This document shows positions 35,885-44,969 of a stretch of 64,000 nucleotides of DNA, piece by piece. Source of the stretch: Bacteroidales bacterium (lineage in GTDB: Bacteria; Bacteroidota; Bacteroidia; Bacteroidales; UBA932); NCBI GenBank assembly GCA_017634595.1, contig JAGBNC010000011.1:1-64000 (forward strand), in the 5' to 3' direction. A program made the position numbers and the translations under genes. The first letter of the stretch is position 1. Each line of letters begins with the position of its first letter. Under the pieces are notes generated by a model. It was given only the letters and a program-made list of their open reading frames with translations. It was not told the origin of the DNA and did not search any database.

Positions 35885-36496
35885 TTACTCCTTATTCTCG
35901 GCCTTGCTCTTAACGTATGCGGCGTTGAGCCCTTCAAGAACTTCGTCGGTGATATCGAGGGCCGGGTCGGCGGTTACAACAGGAGCGGGCAAGATGTCAC
36001 CCTGGGTGGTGAGTATCATGGCATAACCCTTCTCGGCGTTGAATTCGTCGATAAAAGACTTGATTGCATCGGCAATCTGGTTCATCATAACCTGCTGCTC
36101 CTCGGCGATTTCCTGCTGCTTCTGGGCGGCATACTGCTGGAAGCTGTTCTGCTGGTCCTGGAGCTTCTTGCTCTGTATCTCAGCCACGGACTGTGTCATG
36201 AGGCCTTTGTTGATCTTGTCCTGGAAAGTCTTGATATCTTTCTCCAGCTTGGAGCCTCTGCGGTTGACTTCCTGGTTGATGCTGTTTATCTTGGTCTCAG
36301 CGACGCTGCGCAGATCGTTGGCCATGTCGTATTCGTTCAGGACCCTGTCCAGATCGAAGTACACTATTGATCCAGCTACGGCAGTAGAGTCAGCTCCGCT
36401 CTTTACGGAAGTGCCGGTGGTAGAATTGCAGCTGGTGAATGTAAGAAGGGCAGCAGCCCCCAGTGTGGCGATGACGCCGAAAATGATTCTTTTCAT
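35885..36496 (-). CDS. OmpH/Skp-like lipoprotein
   Basis: A 203-residue protein with signal peptide and lipobox LTFTSC (Cys23), then VYFDLDRVLNEYDMANDLRSV and a long charged coiled coil with KKLQDQQNSFQQYAAQKQQEIAEEQQ, the Skp plan. Skp-type chaperones hold unfolded outer-membrane proteins. The start at 36496 is preferred because the promoter -7 element lies at 36530-36537. A second, non-lipidated paralogue is encoded at 41457 next to bamA. Confidence 0.85.
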   Translation of the reverse strand: MKRIIFGVIATLGAAALLTFTSCNSTTGTSVKSGADSTAVAGSIVYFDLDRVLNEYDMANDLRSVAETKINSINQEVNRRGSKLEKDIKTFQDKINKGLMTQSVAEIQSKKLQDQQNSFQQYAAQKQQEIAEEQQVMMNQIADAIKSFIDEFNAEKGYAMILTTQGDILPAPVVTADPALDITDEVLEGLNAAYVKSKAENKE

Positions 36497-36529
36497 TTTT
36501 ATTAGTTTGTTTTCTGATGTTGCAAAATG

Positions 36530-36537
36530 CAAATGTA
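36530..36537 (-). promoter_or_regulatory. -7 element for the OmpH-like lipoprotein gene
   Basis: The minus strand reads TACATTTG, 33 nt before the chosen start at 36496 and immediately after the pdxJ stop. The -33 region overlaps the pdxJ 3' end and is not a clear match. Confidence 0.55.
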
Positions 36538-36538
36538 A

Positions 36539-37258
36539 CTATTTTTTCTGAATCTCTGCCAGATATGCCGCTATTGTACGCTCGAGGCCCATGTAAAGAG
36601 CATCACATATTATGGCATGACCTATAGATACTTCGTCGGTCCAGGGTATGGTGCGAATGAAGAAAGCAAGATTGTCGAGGTTGAGGTCGTGCCCTGCATT
36701 AAGGCCCAGACCGCACTCCTTTGCCGCCAGGGCTGCCTTAAGGTAGGGCTCGACAGCGGCTTGGGGCCCTCTGGCGAAGCGGGAAGCATAGGCTTCGGTA
36801 TAAAGCTCCACCCTGTCGGCGCCGCACTGCGCTGCTCCTTTTACCATCTCGGGGTCGGGGTTTACGAAAATCGATACCCTTATTCCGTTGTCCTTGAACT
36901 CCTTGCAAACCGCTGAGAGAAACTCGCGGTTCTGGACCGTGTCCCATCCGGCGTTGGAAGTGATGACGTTCTCCGCATCGGGGACTAGCGTGACCTGGTC
37001 CGGCTTTACCCGGTTCACGAGCTCGCGGAACTCGGGGACAGGGTTGCCTTCAATATTGAATTCGGTGGTGATAAGTGGTCTTATGGTCAAAACGTCTGAA
37101 TATCGGATGTGCCTTTGGTCGGGCCTGGGATGCACGGTGATCCCCTGGGCTCCGAAGCGCTCGCAGTCAAGCGCAGCCTTGCATACATCCGGCATATTGC
37201 CGCCGCGGGCGTTGCGCAGTGTGGCTATCTTGTTTATGTTTACGCTTAGTCTTGTCAT
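36539..37258 (-). CDS. pdxJ: Pyridoxine 5'-phosphate synthase
   Basis: A 239-residue TIM-barrel enzyme that condenses 3-amino-1-hydroxyacetone phosphate and 1-deoxyxylulose 5-phosphate to PNP. It starts [19 protein letters not shown] and has [18 protein letters not shown] and a late [11 protein letters not shown], all conserved in PdxJ. The start MTRLS at 37258 is chosen; an in-frame ATG 9 nt upstream would overlap the likely -7 element. Divergent from nadK. Confidence 0.97.
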   Translation of the reverse strand: MTRLSVNINKIATLRNARGGNMPDVCKAALDCERFGAQGITVHPRPDQRHIRYSDVLTIRPLITTEFNIEGNPVPEFRELVNRVKPDQVTLVPDAENVITSNAGWDTVQNREFLSAVCKEFKDNGIRVSIFVNPDPEMVKGAAQCGADRVELYTEAYASRFARGPQAAVEPYLKAALAAKECGLGLNAGHDLNLDNLAFFIRTIPWTDEVSIGHAIICDALYMGLERTIAAYLAEIQKK

Positions 37259-37264
37259 AGAGTG

Positions 37265-37272
37265 CAAAAATA
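37265..37272 (-). promoter_or_regulatory. -7 element for pdxJ
   Basis: The minus strand reads TATTTTTG, ending 6 nt before the pdxJ ATG. The leader would be only a few nucleotides long. It lies back to back with the nadK -7 element. Confidence 0.5.
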
Positions 37273-37305
37273 GAAATTTATATCCGAAAAGTTGAAATAA
37301 TGTGC

Positions 37306-37313
37306 TAAATTTG
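37306..37313 (+). promoter_or_regulatory. -7 element for nadK
   Basis: TAAATTTG on the plus strand, 9 nt before the nadK ATG at 37323. No clear TTTG box is seen 19-21 nt upstream. Supports the shorter nadK start and a very short leader. Confidence 0.5.
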
Positions 37314-37322
37314 AAGCCTGAT

Positions 37323-38135
37323 ATGAAGTTAGCTTATTTTCTGAAGGACAAGAGCCTTGAGCTCGATCCGCGGGTGCTTGGCCTGTTGGCCGACCTGGGG
37401 GCGGCAGGCTTTGACGTTTATCCTTCTTGCAGTTCTTCCGAGATACAGGAAGGTACCGGTATGCTGCTAAGTTTCGGCGGCGACGGCACATTTCTTTCCG
37501 CTGCAGCACTTGCTGTCGAAGCTGACCTTCCTATCCTGGGGGTTAATTTCGGTCGCCTCGGTTTCCTGTCGGAAAACAAACCCGAGAGTGTGGCCGATGC
37601 TCTTTCCTGCAAAGATTATTCCATCCAGTCGCGCGGGCTTGTGCAGGTAAGCGGCCTGAGCGGCGGCGACGGCCCGCAGCTTGCCCTGAACGAGATTTGT
37701 GTTCTGCGCGAGGGTGCGGCCATGCTCGGGGTAGATGTGGAAGTAGATTTCCTTCCGCTTCCCACGTACTGGGCTGACGGTCTGCTGGTGGCCACCAGTT
37801 CCGGGTCCACCGCCTATTCGCTGAGTGCCGGCGGCCCTATCTGTCTCCCTGATTCTAAAGTACTGATAATTACGCCAGTAGCACCGCATAACCTAAATGT
37901 CCGTCCGCTTGTAGTTCCGGACGATTCTGAAATCAAGATCAGATTCCGCTCACGCGACGCCCTTGTTAGGCTCACAGCGGACAACCGTAATTACGATGTG
38001 GCGTCGGACAGTACGCTCGTCGTACGTGCTGTACCCGGGGCGCTCAAGCGTGTGGTTCTTGGCGGTTCCAATTTCATTGGCGCGCTCAAGGCACGGCTCT
38101 TGTGGGGCGGTGACGTTAGAAATCAAAATGAATAG
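37323..38135 (+). CDS. nadK: NAD kinase
   Basis: A 270-residue ATP-NAD kinase that makes NADP. The GGDGT motif is at 52-56, followed by [14 protein letters not shown] and the [21 protein letters not shown] segment that binds NAD. The start at 37323 follows a -7 element; an ATG at 37302 would lie upstream of it. First gene of a rightward cluster nadK-uppS-bamA-ompH. Confidence 0.96.
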   Translation: MKLAYFLKDKSLELDPRVLGLLADLGAAGFDVYPSCSSSEIQEGTGMLLSFGGDGTFLSAAALAVEADLPILGVNFGRLGFLSENKPESVADALSCKDYSIQSRGLVQVSGLSGGDGPQLALNEICVLREGAAMLGVDVEVDFLPLPTYWADGLLVATSSGSTAYSLSAGGPICLPDSKVLIITPVAPHNLNVRPLVVPDDSEIKIRFRSRDALVRLTADNRNYDVASDSTLVVRAVPGALKRVVLGGSNFIGALKARLLWGGDVRNQNE

Positions 38136-38817
38136 TATGGATGCACCTGAGATTGTTCCTGTACATGTAAGTTTCATTATGGACGGCAACGGCCGCTGGG
38201 CCCGGGCCCGTGGTAAGGATCGTATCTACGGCCACTTTGAAGGCGTAGAAAGCGTACGCGCCGTGCTGGAGGCGAGCGTGGAGTGGGGGATAAAGTACGT
38301 ATCCTTCTTTGCATTCTCCGAGGAGAACTGGGGGCGCCCCCAGGACGAGGTCATGGGACTGATGGACCTCATGATGCGCTCCATGAAGAATGAGGTCAAC
38401 TCTTTTCTGTCCAACGGAATACGCTTCCGTGTGCTGGGCAACCTGGCACGCCTGAGCCCTGAGCTTCGTGAGGAGATCAAGCACATGGAAGACATCACTA
38501 GCAGCGGCGACAAGATGACCATGATTATCTTTATGAGCTATAGCGGGCAATGGGATCTGCGCCAGGCAGCCTTGAAGATGGAAGAAGAAGGCGGCAAGGA
38601 TATAGGCGACTATCTCGTGACAGCCGGAATACCCGATCCCGACCTGCTGATACGTACCTCTGGCGAGAAGCGGATCAGCAATTTCCTGCTCTGGCAGCTG
38701 GCGTACACTGAATTTGTATTTACCGATACACTTTGGCCTGATTTTAGAAAGGAAGAGTACCTGAATGCGTTGCGGGAATACGCTTCAAGAGACAGACGTT
38801 TCGGAAAAGTCAAATAA
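38128..38817 (+). CDS. uppS: Isoprenyl transferase (undecaprenyl diphosphate synthase)
   Basis: A 229-residue cis-prenyltransferase that makes the lipid carrier for cell-wall precursors. It has VSFIMDGNGRWA with catalytic Asp19, SFFAFSEENWGRP and a C-terminal DLLIRTSGEKRISNFLLWQLAYTEFVF, all typical. I start it at 38128, overlapping nadK by 8 nt; a second ATG at 38137 is just after the nadK stop and cannot be excluded. Longer upstream extension in this frame lies inside nadK and is rejected. Confidence 0.95.
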   Translation: MNSMDAPEIVPVHVSFIMDGNGRWARARGKDRIYGHFEGVESVRAVLEASVEWGIKYVSFFAFSEENWGRPQDEVMGLMDLMMRSMKNEVNSFLSNGIRFRVLGNLARLSPELREEIKHMEDITSSGDKMTMIIFMSYSGQWDLRQAALKMEEEGGKDIGDYLVTAGIPDPDLLIRTSGEKRISNFLLWQLAYTEFVFTDTLWPDFRKEEYLNALREYASRDRRFGKVK

Positions 38818-38830
38818 TTCCGTATATTTG
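38799..38830 (+). promoter_or_regulatory. Promoter for bamA inside the uppS 3' end
   Basis: TTTC at 38799-38802 (one mismatch to TTTG), a 20-nt spacer and TATATTTG at 38823-38830. The bamA ATG lies 21 nt downstream. The -33 box is within uppS, so bamA may be transcribed both from here and by readthrough. Confidence 0.6.
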
Positions 38831-38851
38831 CGCATTTATCGGAAAGAAGAG

Positions 38852-41446
38852 ATGAATTATAAATATATTGTTGTCCTCGTGTCGGTTCTTTTGTCCTGCA
38901 TGTTATTGCGTGCGCAGGACAATTCAGTGGAGATAGATTATAACCATCCCAAGAAATACATCGTGGGCGGCGTCTCCGTAGAGGGCAACAGCTACTTCAG
39001 CGACCAGCAGATCATTCAGTTGACAGGTCTCCAGAAAGGCATGCAGCTCACTGTGCCGGGCGACGATGTCTCCGGAATCGTCAGGAGGCTTTGGATGCAG
39101 CGTTACTTCGAAGATGTATCGCTGGTGATCGACCACCTGGGAGAGAGCCCTGACTCCGCCTACTTCAGAATCAATATCAAAGAGCGTCCCAGGGTGTCCT
39201 ACTGGTCTTTCTCCGGGATCAAAACCGGCGACAAGAAAGAACTTCAGGACCGTCTGAACCTTAGGAGAGGAGGGGAGTTCTCGGAATATGTAGAGAAGAC
39301 TTCGGCGGACATCATCAAGCGCTATTATGCTGAGAAGGGCTTTCTGAACGCTTCGGTCAAGGCAGAGGTCCAGAAAGATACCGTTGTAAAGAATGCTATA
39401 CGCGTCAATTTCAATATCAACCGCGGCGAAAAGGTCCGTATCAAGGAGATACATTTCATAGGCAACGAGCATGTGAAGGATTTTAAGCTTGCCCGTTCTA
39501 TGAAGAAGACCAAGTCAAACAAGATATACAATTTCTTCAACAGCAAGAAATTCAACGAGAAAGAGTATATCAACGACAAGAAGGCGGTGCTGACTGCTTT
39601 CAATGAGGCCGGATTCCGCGATGCCCGCCTGGTGCGTGATTCGGTGTATTACATCGAGCCCAAGCGCCTTGCCATCGATTTGGTGTTTGAAGAAGGGGAC
39701 AAGTATTATTTCCGCGACATTTCCTGGACAGGTAATTCAGTATATCCTTCCGAGGTGCTTAACAATGTGCTCCAGGTGTCCAAGGGCGACGTGTATGATG
39801 TCGTGACCATGCAGAAGCGTCTCAACGGCGGCGGCAAGCAGACAGAAATGGACGTGTCCAAGCTGTACCGCGACAATGGTTACCTGTTCTTCAGCGTAAA
39901 CCCCGTCGAGACGAACATCCAGAATGACTCCGTGGACGTGGAGATGCGTATTTCCGAAGGTAAGCAGGCTACGCTTAACAATATCATCATCAACGGCAAC
40001 GACCTTACTAACGAGAGGGTTATACGCCGTCAGATCTTCACCCGTCCTGGTTATTTGTTCAGGCAGTCCGATTTTGAGCGCTCGATTCGTGAAATTGCTT
40101 CACTGGGTCAGTTTGACCCGGAGGCTATCATGGACCCGACAAAGGGATGGAGCATTGTTCCCAACCAGCTTAACAGTACTGTGGACCTTGTTTACAATGT
40201 CACCGAGAAGCCTTCCAGCCAGCTTGAACTTTCCGGAGGCTGGGGCGCCGGTACTTTCGTGGCTACAGTCGGTGTCAGCTTCAACAACTTCTCCACAAGG
40301 CGTTTCTTCGACAAGAATGCCTGGAGGCCGGTCCCTCTCGGGGACGCCCAGAACCTTGCGTTCCGTTTCCAGACTAATGGTAAGTATTATACTGCCCTTA
40401 CGGCCAGTTTCGTGGAGCCTTGGCTCTTCGGCAAGAAGCCTACGTCCCTTAACTTGTCCGGCTATTATACCCGTTACACCAATTCCAACCTGTGGCTCGG
40501 TATTCTCAGTACCGACAAGCAGATGGAGGTGTTCGGCGTGTCCGCTTCTCTTGGCAACCGGCTCAAGTGGCCTGACAACTATTTTGTGCTGTACAACGGT
40601 TTGAATTGGCAGACTTATCGCTTGAAGAACTGTGACTGGGGCAATTTCATATTTGACAACGGTATATCTCATAATATAAGTTATACCTTCAACCTGATGA
40701 GGAACTCTACAGACCAGCAGATCTATCCCCGTCAAGGATCTGATTTCTCCCTGTCGGTTTCGCTCACTCCTCCGTTCTCCCTGTTCCGTAATTATGACTA
40801 CGACTCAAACGGGCAGAAGATTACCGAGCGTAATGGCAAGCCTATCAAGTGGAATGAGGTCGAGTATGACAACTGGTCCGTGGAAGCCCGGTACAAGTGG
40901 ATCGAGTACCATAAATGGAAATTCTCGGCCGCTACGTACACCAAGCTCATCGGTGACCTCGTGCTCATGACCAGGGCCCAGTTCGGTTATCTGGGCTTCT
41001 ACAATCAGAAGTGGGGCTATTCTCCTTTCGAAGGCTTCGTAGTCGGTGGTGACGGTATGTCCGGCTATTATAGCTACGGTACAGAAATTGTAGCTATGCG
41101 TGGTTATGCGAACAGCAGTCTCACACCATTACGTACTACCCAGTACAACTCCAACCGTACTGCTTATGCCGGTAATGTTTACGACAAGTTTACCGTGGAG
41201 TTGCGTTACCCTGTGATCCTGCAGCCGTCTTCCACCATATTCGTACTTGGATTCCTGGAGGGAGGCAACTGCTGGAGCGACATAAAGGACTTCAATCCTT
41301 TCCAGATCAAACGCAGTGCCGGTGTCGGCGTGCGTATCTTCCTGCCGATGATCGGTTTGCTCGGTGTTGACTGGGGCTACGGCTTCGACGCAGATGACAA
41401 TACCGGAGGCAGTCAGTTCCATTTTGTTATAGGACAACAATTTTAA
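38852..41446 (+). CDS. bamA: Outer-membrane protein assembly factor BamA
   Basis: An 864-residue Omp85 protein. A signal peptide (MNYKYIVVLVSVLLSCMLLRAQ) precedes several POTRA domains (first around residues 30-105 with VGGVSVEGNSYFSDQQIIQLTGL) and a C-terminal 16-strand barrel ending in FHFVIGQQF with a terminal aromatic. It inserts beta-barrels with BamD. I choose the ATG at 38852 because it follows a good -7 element and begins the signal peptide; the upstream in-frame extension overlaps uppS. Confidence 0.96.
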   Translation: MNYKYIVVLVSVLLSCMLLRAQDNSVEIDYNHPKKYIVGGVSVEGNSYFSDQQIIQLTGLQKGMQLTVPGDDVSGIVRRLWMQRYFEDVSLVIDHLGESPDSAYFRINIKERPRVSYWSFSGIKTGDKKELQDRLNLRRGGEFSEYVEKTSADIIKRYYAEKGFLNASVKAEVQKDTVVKNAIRVNFNINRGEKVRIKEIHFIGNEHVKDFKLARSMKKTKSNKIYNFFNSKKFNEKEYINDKKAVLTAFNEAGFRDARLVRDSVYYIEPKRLAIDLVFEEGDKYYFRDISWTGNSVYPSEVLNNVLQVSKGDVYDVVTMQKRLNGGGKQTEMDVSKLYRDNGYLFFSVNPVETNIQNDSVDVEMRISEGKQATLNNIIINGNDLTNERVIRRQIFTRPGYLFRQSDFERSIREIASLGQFDPEAIMDPTKGWSIVPNQLNSTVDLVYNVTEKPSSQLELSGGWGAGTFVATVGVSFNNFSTRRFFDKNAWRPVPLGDAQNLAFRFQTNGKYYTALTASFVEPWLFGKKPTSLNLSGYYTRYTNSNLWLGILSTDKQMEVFGVSASLGNRLKWPDNYFVLYNGLNWQTYRLKNCDWGNFIFDNGISHNISYTFNLMRNSTDQQIYPRQGSDFSLSVSLTPPFSLFRNYDYDSNGQKITERNGKPIKWNEVEYDNWSVEARYKWIEYHKWKFSAATYTKLIGDLVLMTRAQFGYLGFYNQKWGYSPFEGFVVGGDGMSGYYSYGTEIVAMRGYANSSLTPLRTTQYNSNRTAYAGNVYDKFTVELRYPVILQPSSTIFVLGFLEGGNCWSDIKDFNPFQIKRSAGVGVRIFLPMIGLLGVDWGYGFDADDNTGGSQFHFVIGQQF

Positions 41447-41456
41447 ATTTTTTGAT

Positions 41457-42014
41457 ATGAAAAAGATTATTTTGGTTGCCGCATTGGCAATGATGAGCGC
41501 AGCAGCGTTTGCACAGCAGAAGTTCGCTTATGTCAATTTCACCGAGCTGGTGCAGTTGATGCCCGAGGCGGACCAGGCGCGTGCAACTATTGACGCTTCC
41601 ACCAAGGAGGCCGGCGAGACTTATCAGGCTATGGCCGATGAGTTCAACACCAAATACCAGCAGTATCAGCAGAAGGCCAGCACTTGGACCCCGGCTATTC
41701 GTGAGGCCAAGGAAAAGGAACTGACCGACATTCAGCAGCGTATCCAGGAGTTCAATCAGACCGTCCAGGCCGAGCTCCAGCAGCAACAGCAGCAGTTGAT
41801 GGCTCCTCTGTACAAGAAGGCCCAGGAGACTGTAGAGAATCTTGCTAAGAACGGTGGATACATTTTTGTCTTCGATCAGACAAGTGCTCTTTACATCGAT
41901 CCTGCTCAAGCTGACGATCTCACGGCTTCTGCCCGCAAAGTGCTCGGTATCCCTGATGACCGCACGATGGAGTCTCTGCAGAAAGAACTCCAGGCTAAAG
42001 CAGAACAGCAGTAA
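41457..42014 (+). CDS. Periplasmic OmpH/Skp chaperone
   Basis: A 185-residue Skp-family protein with signal peptide MKKIILVAALAMMSAAAFAQ and no lipobox. The start of the mature chain, QKFAYVNFTELVQLMPE, is the family signature, followed by a glutamine-rich coiled coil with QAELQQQQQQLMAPLYKKAQE. It guards outer-membrane proteins on the way to BamA, encoded 10 nt upstream. A lipidated paralogue lies at 35885. Confidence 0.92.
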   Translation: MKKIILVAALAMMSAAAFAQQKFAYVNFTELVQLMPEADQARATIDASTKEAGETYQAMADEFNTKYQQYQQKASTWTPAIREAKEKELTDIQQRIQEFNQTVQAELQQQQQQLMAPLYKKAQETVENLAKNGGYIFVFDQTSALYIDPAQADDLTASARKVLGIPDDRTMESLQKELQAKAEQQ

Positions 42015-42024
42015 ACCTTTTACG

Positions 42025-42062
42025 CAAAGCCTGCAAGTCCAGAATCTGGTTTGCAGGCTTTG
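42025..42062 (+). terminator. Hairpin terminator after ompH
   Basis: Perfect 12-bp arms CAAAGCCTGCAA (42025-42036) and TTGCAGGCTTTG (42051-42062) with a 14-nt loop. The following bases TAATTAAT are only weakly T-rich, so termination may be partial. It separates the bamA-ompH unit from gdhA. Confidence 0.7.
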
Positions 42063-42087
42063 TAATTAATAACCATTATACACTATT

Positions 42088-43431
42088 ATGAATACCAATG
42101 AAATTCTGGCCAAGCTCCGGGCCAAGTATCCTGGTGAGAATGAGTATCTCCAGGCTGTTCAGGAGGTTTTGGAATCCGTTGAGGAAGTTTACAATCAGCA
42201 TCCCGAGTTCGAGAAAGCCAAGATCGTGGAGAGAATGGTCGAGCCCGACCGTATCTTAACTTTCCGTGTTACCTGGGTTGACGATCAGGGTCAGGTGCAG
42301 ACAAATACCGGTTACCGTGTACAGTTCAATAGTGCAATCGGTCCTTACAAGGGAGGTCTTCGTTTCCACAAGGCAGTTACGCCTTCCATGCTTAAGTTCC
42401 TCGGTTTTGAGCAGACCTTCAAGAATGCTCTGACCACCCTTCCTATGGGCGGTGCCAAGGGTGGCTCGGATTTCGATCCGGTTGGCAAGAGCAACGACGA
42501 GATCATGCGTTTCTGCCAGGCATTCATGCTTGAACTTTGGCAGTGCATAGGCCCCGACCAGGATATTCCTGCAGGCGATGTGGGTGTAGGCGGACGTGAA
42601 ATCGGTTATCTGTACGGAATGTACAAGAAGCTTGCCCGTCAGTACAATACCGGTGTCCTTACCGGCAAGGGCAGCACCTGGGGCGGCTCTATCCTCCGTC
42701 CTGAGGCTACAGGCTTCGGCGCTCTGTACTTCACACAGCATCTTCTCGAGAAGGCTGGAAAAGACATAAAAGGCAAGAAGATTGCCCTGTCCGGATTCGG
42801 TAACGTGGCCTGGGGTGCTGCAACCAAGGCCACAGAGCTTGGCGCCAAGGTAGTAGCTATTTCCGGACCTGACGGAGTATGCCACATTCCTGACGGAATC
42901 ACAAAGGAAATGATCGACTATATGCTTGTCATGCGTGCTTCCAACCGCAACAAGGTTGAGGATATGGCTGTCAAGTTCCCCGGCAAGGCATTCTTTACGG
43001 CAGGCAAGAAAGCTTGGAGCATCCCTGTGGATATAGCTCTGCCCTGCGCTTTCCAGAACGAACTTTCCGAAGACGACGCCAAGGAACTGGCGGCCAACGG
43101 ATGCTGGTGCTGCTGCGAGGTGTCCAATATGGGATGCCAGCCTGGTGCTATCCATTATTTCCAGAACAATGGTATCTTGTTTGCTCCTGGAAAGGCTGTC
43201 AATGCCGGTGGCGTAGCAACCTCCGGCCTGGAGATGACGCAGAATGCCGAGCATATCTCTTGGGACGCCAAGGAAGTGGACGACCGTCTGCATTTCATCA
43301 TGAAATCAATTCATGAGCAGTGCGTCAAATTCGGGACACGTCCTGACGGCAGCGTTGACTATGTCAAGGGTGCAAACATCGCAGGCTTCATGAAAGTCGC
43401 AACTGCAATGTTGGAGCAGGGGACTGTATAA
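42088..43431 (+). CDS. gdhA: NADP-specific glutamate dehydrogenase
   Basis: A 447-residue hexameric-type glutamate dehydrogenase that makes glutamate from 2-oxoglutarate and ammonium. Conserved GPYKGGLRFHKAV (85-97) and LPMGGAKGGSDFDP (118-131) hold substrate-binding and catalytic lysines; GFGNVAWGAA is the coenzyme fold. Length and the AGGVATSGLEM end region fit the NADP-dependent type. No canonical TAnnTTTG promoter was found in the short upstream gap. A strong terminator follows. Confidence 0.96.
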   Translation: MNTNEILAKLRAKYPGENEYLQAVQEVLESVEEVYNQHPEFEKAKIVERMVEPDRILTFRVTWVDDQGQVQTNTGYRVQFNSAIGPYKGGLRFHKAVTPSMLKFLGFEQTFKNALTTLPMGGAKGGSDFDPVGKSNDEIMRFCQAFMLELWQCIGPDQDIPAGDVGVGGREIGYLYGMYKKLARQYNTGVLTGKGSTWGGSILRPEATGFGALYFTQHLLEKAGKDIKGKKIALSGFGNVAWGAATKATELGAKVVAISGPDGVCHIPDGITKEMIDYMLVMRASNRNKVEDMAVKFPGKAFFTAGKKAWSIPVDIALPCAFQNELSEDDAKELAANGCWCCCEVSNMGCQPGAIHYFQNNGILFAPGKAVNAGGVATSGLEMTQNAEHISWDAKEVDDRLHFIMKSIHEQCVKFGTRPDGSVDYVKGANIAGFMKVATAMLEQGTV

Positions 43432-43450
43432 TACTTCTCCTAGTATATAA

Positions 43451-43489
43451 AAAACGAGGTCGACTAAAAAAGGGTCGGCCTCGTTTTTT
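43451..43489 (+). terminator. Rho-independent terminator after gdhA
   Basis: Stem AAAACGAGGTCGAC (43451-43464) pairs with GTCGGCCTCGTTTT (43474-43487) with one G-T wobble; the loop is 9 nt and a run of six T follows the GC part. Confidence 0.9.
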
Positions 43490-43499
43490 GTGGGCAAGG

Positions 43500-44217
43500 C
43501 TCCGCTGCGGGCGGCATTTCCTTTGTAGCACAGGCACCTCAATGGACATCCTGTGCAGTTCTGAGCTCTGTACTTGCTGACGGTAGCCACATAACCCAGG
43601 TCGGATTTGGATTTCACGTCCTCTGGTCCGTTGGCCTCCAGTAGATTCCGTAGTTGGTAATGAACTGATTCTCTGTGGATATCTGTACGTTGTAGCCAGG
43701 CTTTGTCTGACCGTTGTTCATCGCGTCCTCGTCCATCTTGTTCAGGATCCTGTCCGCCCGTGCGGACATCTCCTCGGCCGTCAGCTCCTGTTGCTCTTCC
43801 GCATTTTCAATGGCGAGAGCCGTCTCGGCGGCTTCCAGCACGGCTCTTACATTCGCTTCCAGTTTTGCTTTGTTCTTCTCGGTGCTGCCTTTCCAGACGA
43901 AGGTGTACTTGTTTGCTACAGATTCGATTTTCGTCCCGTCTATATACTGGACCTTGAGAGATATCAGCCCCTCCTCGTTGAGCATCAGAACTATCTGAGT
44001 GATATCCTGTCAAAGACACCGGTCAATTGCTTGCTCCGGAAGATGTTTATCGTTCTAAAATCGGGCGTCTGCATGCCGCTGAGCCACATGTAAGCGATAT
44101 TCTCGACCAACAACTTCTCCATCTGTCGTCCTGAGTAGACATTGTTCAGATACGCGTAGACAATCACCTTGAGCAGCATCCTGAGATTATAGCTGCTGGT
44201 GCCGCCGCCCTTACTTG
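43500..44217 (-). pseudogene. Degraded IS1182-family transposase
   Basis: Three minus-strand pieces read in order as an IS1182-type transposase. The 5' piece (44217-43991) encodes GTSSYNLRMLLKVIVYAYLNN and ENIAYMWLSGMQTPDFRTIN. A 1-nt indel near 43990 shifts into the second piece ([22 protein letters not shown] ... [20 protein letters not shown]). A deletion near 43625 removes the central catalytic part and joins the zinc-like CTGCPLRCLCYKG region. No intact transposase and no clear terminal repeats are left. Confidence 0.85.
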
Positions 44218-44442
44218 TGTACTAAGGCGAGTTTTCAGAAGACGAAGTAAAATCTGCGTACAAGACCATGACGGGTGCGGGCCGAGGCGGCTCAGCACCC
44301 ATCACTCGTCTTGCCGCCCTGCACCTTCCTTGCGTGCGAAGACTAAAAACTAGCTTCTTTTTAGTCCTCGCTGCAGTCGGGCGGTATATGGATATGAGAA
44401 ACTGGGGTGCCCCAAAAAACTTGGACATAAAACGAAAGGATT
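44218..44442. other. Insertion-sequence debris with a small inverted repeat
   Basis: No gene is visible. GACTAAAAA (44341-44349) and TTTTTAGTC (44358-44366) form a 9-bp stem that could stop transcription in either direction. Near 44403, GGGGTGCCCCAAAAAACTTG resembles the end of an IS3-family element that runs into the next feature. Confidence 0.55.
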
Positions 44443-44838
44443 ATGCCTGAGTTAAAGAGAGCCGTGAGCACTCAAATGAAAATCAAGGTTATCCGAGCGA
44501 TTGAATCGGGCATCAGAATGCAAACAGTAGCTGGAACTGGAATATGCCGCAAAGCATGGGCTGCAGAAGTCTTAGCTGTTCGGGATATGGTTCCTGAATA
44601 TGGCCTGAGAGTGATGCTAAAGGTATCCGGGATGAGTAAAAGCACATACTTTTATCGGCTGTCCCACCTTGAGATGTCGGATGCCGAGCTAAGATTGAGA
44701 CGAGAAGTGATCATAGTCTTTCATGAGAGCTTCGGTTACTATGGCCACCGGAAGATAGCAGTGGAACTTGGGAAGCGTGGGATCAAGGTCGACAAGAAGA
44801 CTGTGGCCAAAGTCATGAAGGAGGAGGGGCCGGAGTGA
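44443..44838 (+). pseudogene. IS3-family transposase remnant (fused orfA/orfB fragments)
   Basis: A 131-codon open frame. The first ~25 residues (MPELKRAVSTQMKIKVIRAIESG) look like the start of an orfA product; from about residue 40 the sequence matches the N-terminus of an IS3/IS150 orfB (LRVMLKVSGMSKSTYFYRL ... YYGHRKIAVELGKRGIKVDKKTVAKVMKEEG). The helix-turn-helix end of orfA and the whole DDE catalytic core are missing, so it is inactive. The family call is firm, the internal junction is inferred. Confidence 0.8.
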
Positions 44839-44909
44839 GCGAAGCGAACGGAGTTCCGCCAGCGGTTGGCTGCCTGGCGGCTCGGAGCCTTGACCTTTCT
44901 ATAAAGAGA

Positions 44910-44947
44910 GAGGGTGACTATAAGCCTCTCGACTTTCAGTCACCCTC
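44910..44947. terminator. Hairpin terminator between IS debris and the repeat lipoprotein
   Basis: Perfect 10-bp arms GAGGGTGACT (44910-44919) and AGTCACCCTC (44938-44947) with an 18-nt loop, followed by GTTTTTATAA on the plus strand. On the minus strand it lies just downstream of the lipoprotein stop at 44970, so it could act for that gene. Confidence 0.75.
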
Positions 44948-44969
44948 GTTTTTATAATATGACCGGCAC

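Noticed and set aside
37963..38127. 55-residue N-terminal extension of uppS
   Set aside because: Lies inside nadK and is absent from the usual UppS length.
42063..42087. gdhA promoter
   Set aside because: No TAnnTTTG element in the short gap between the ompH hairpin and the ATG; a promoter may exist in another form but cannot be supported.
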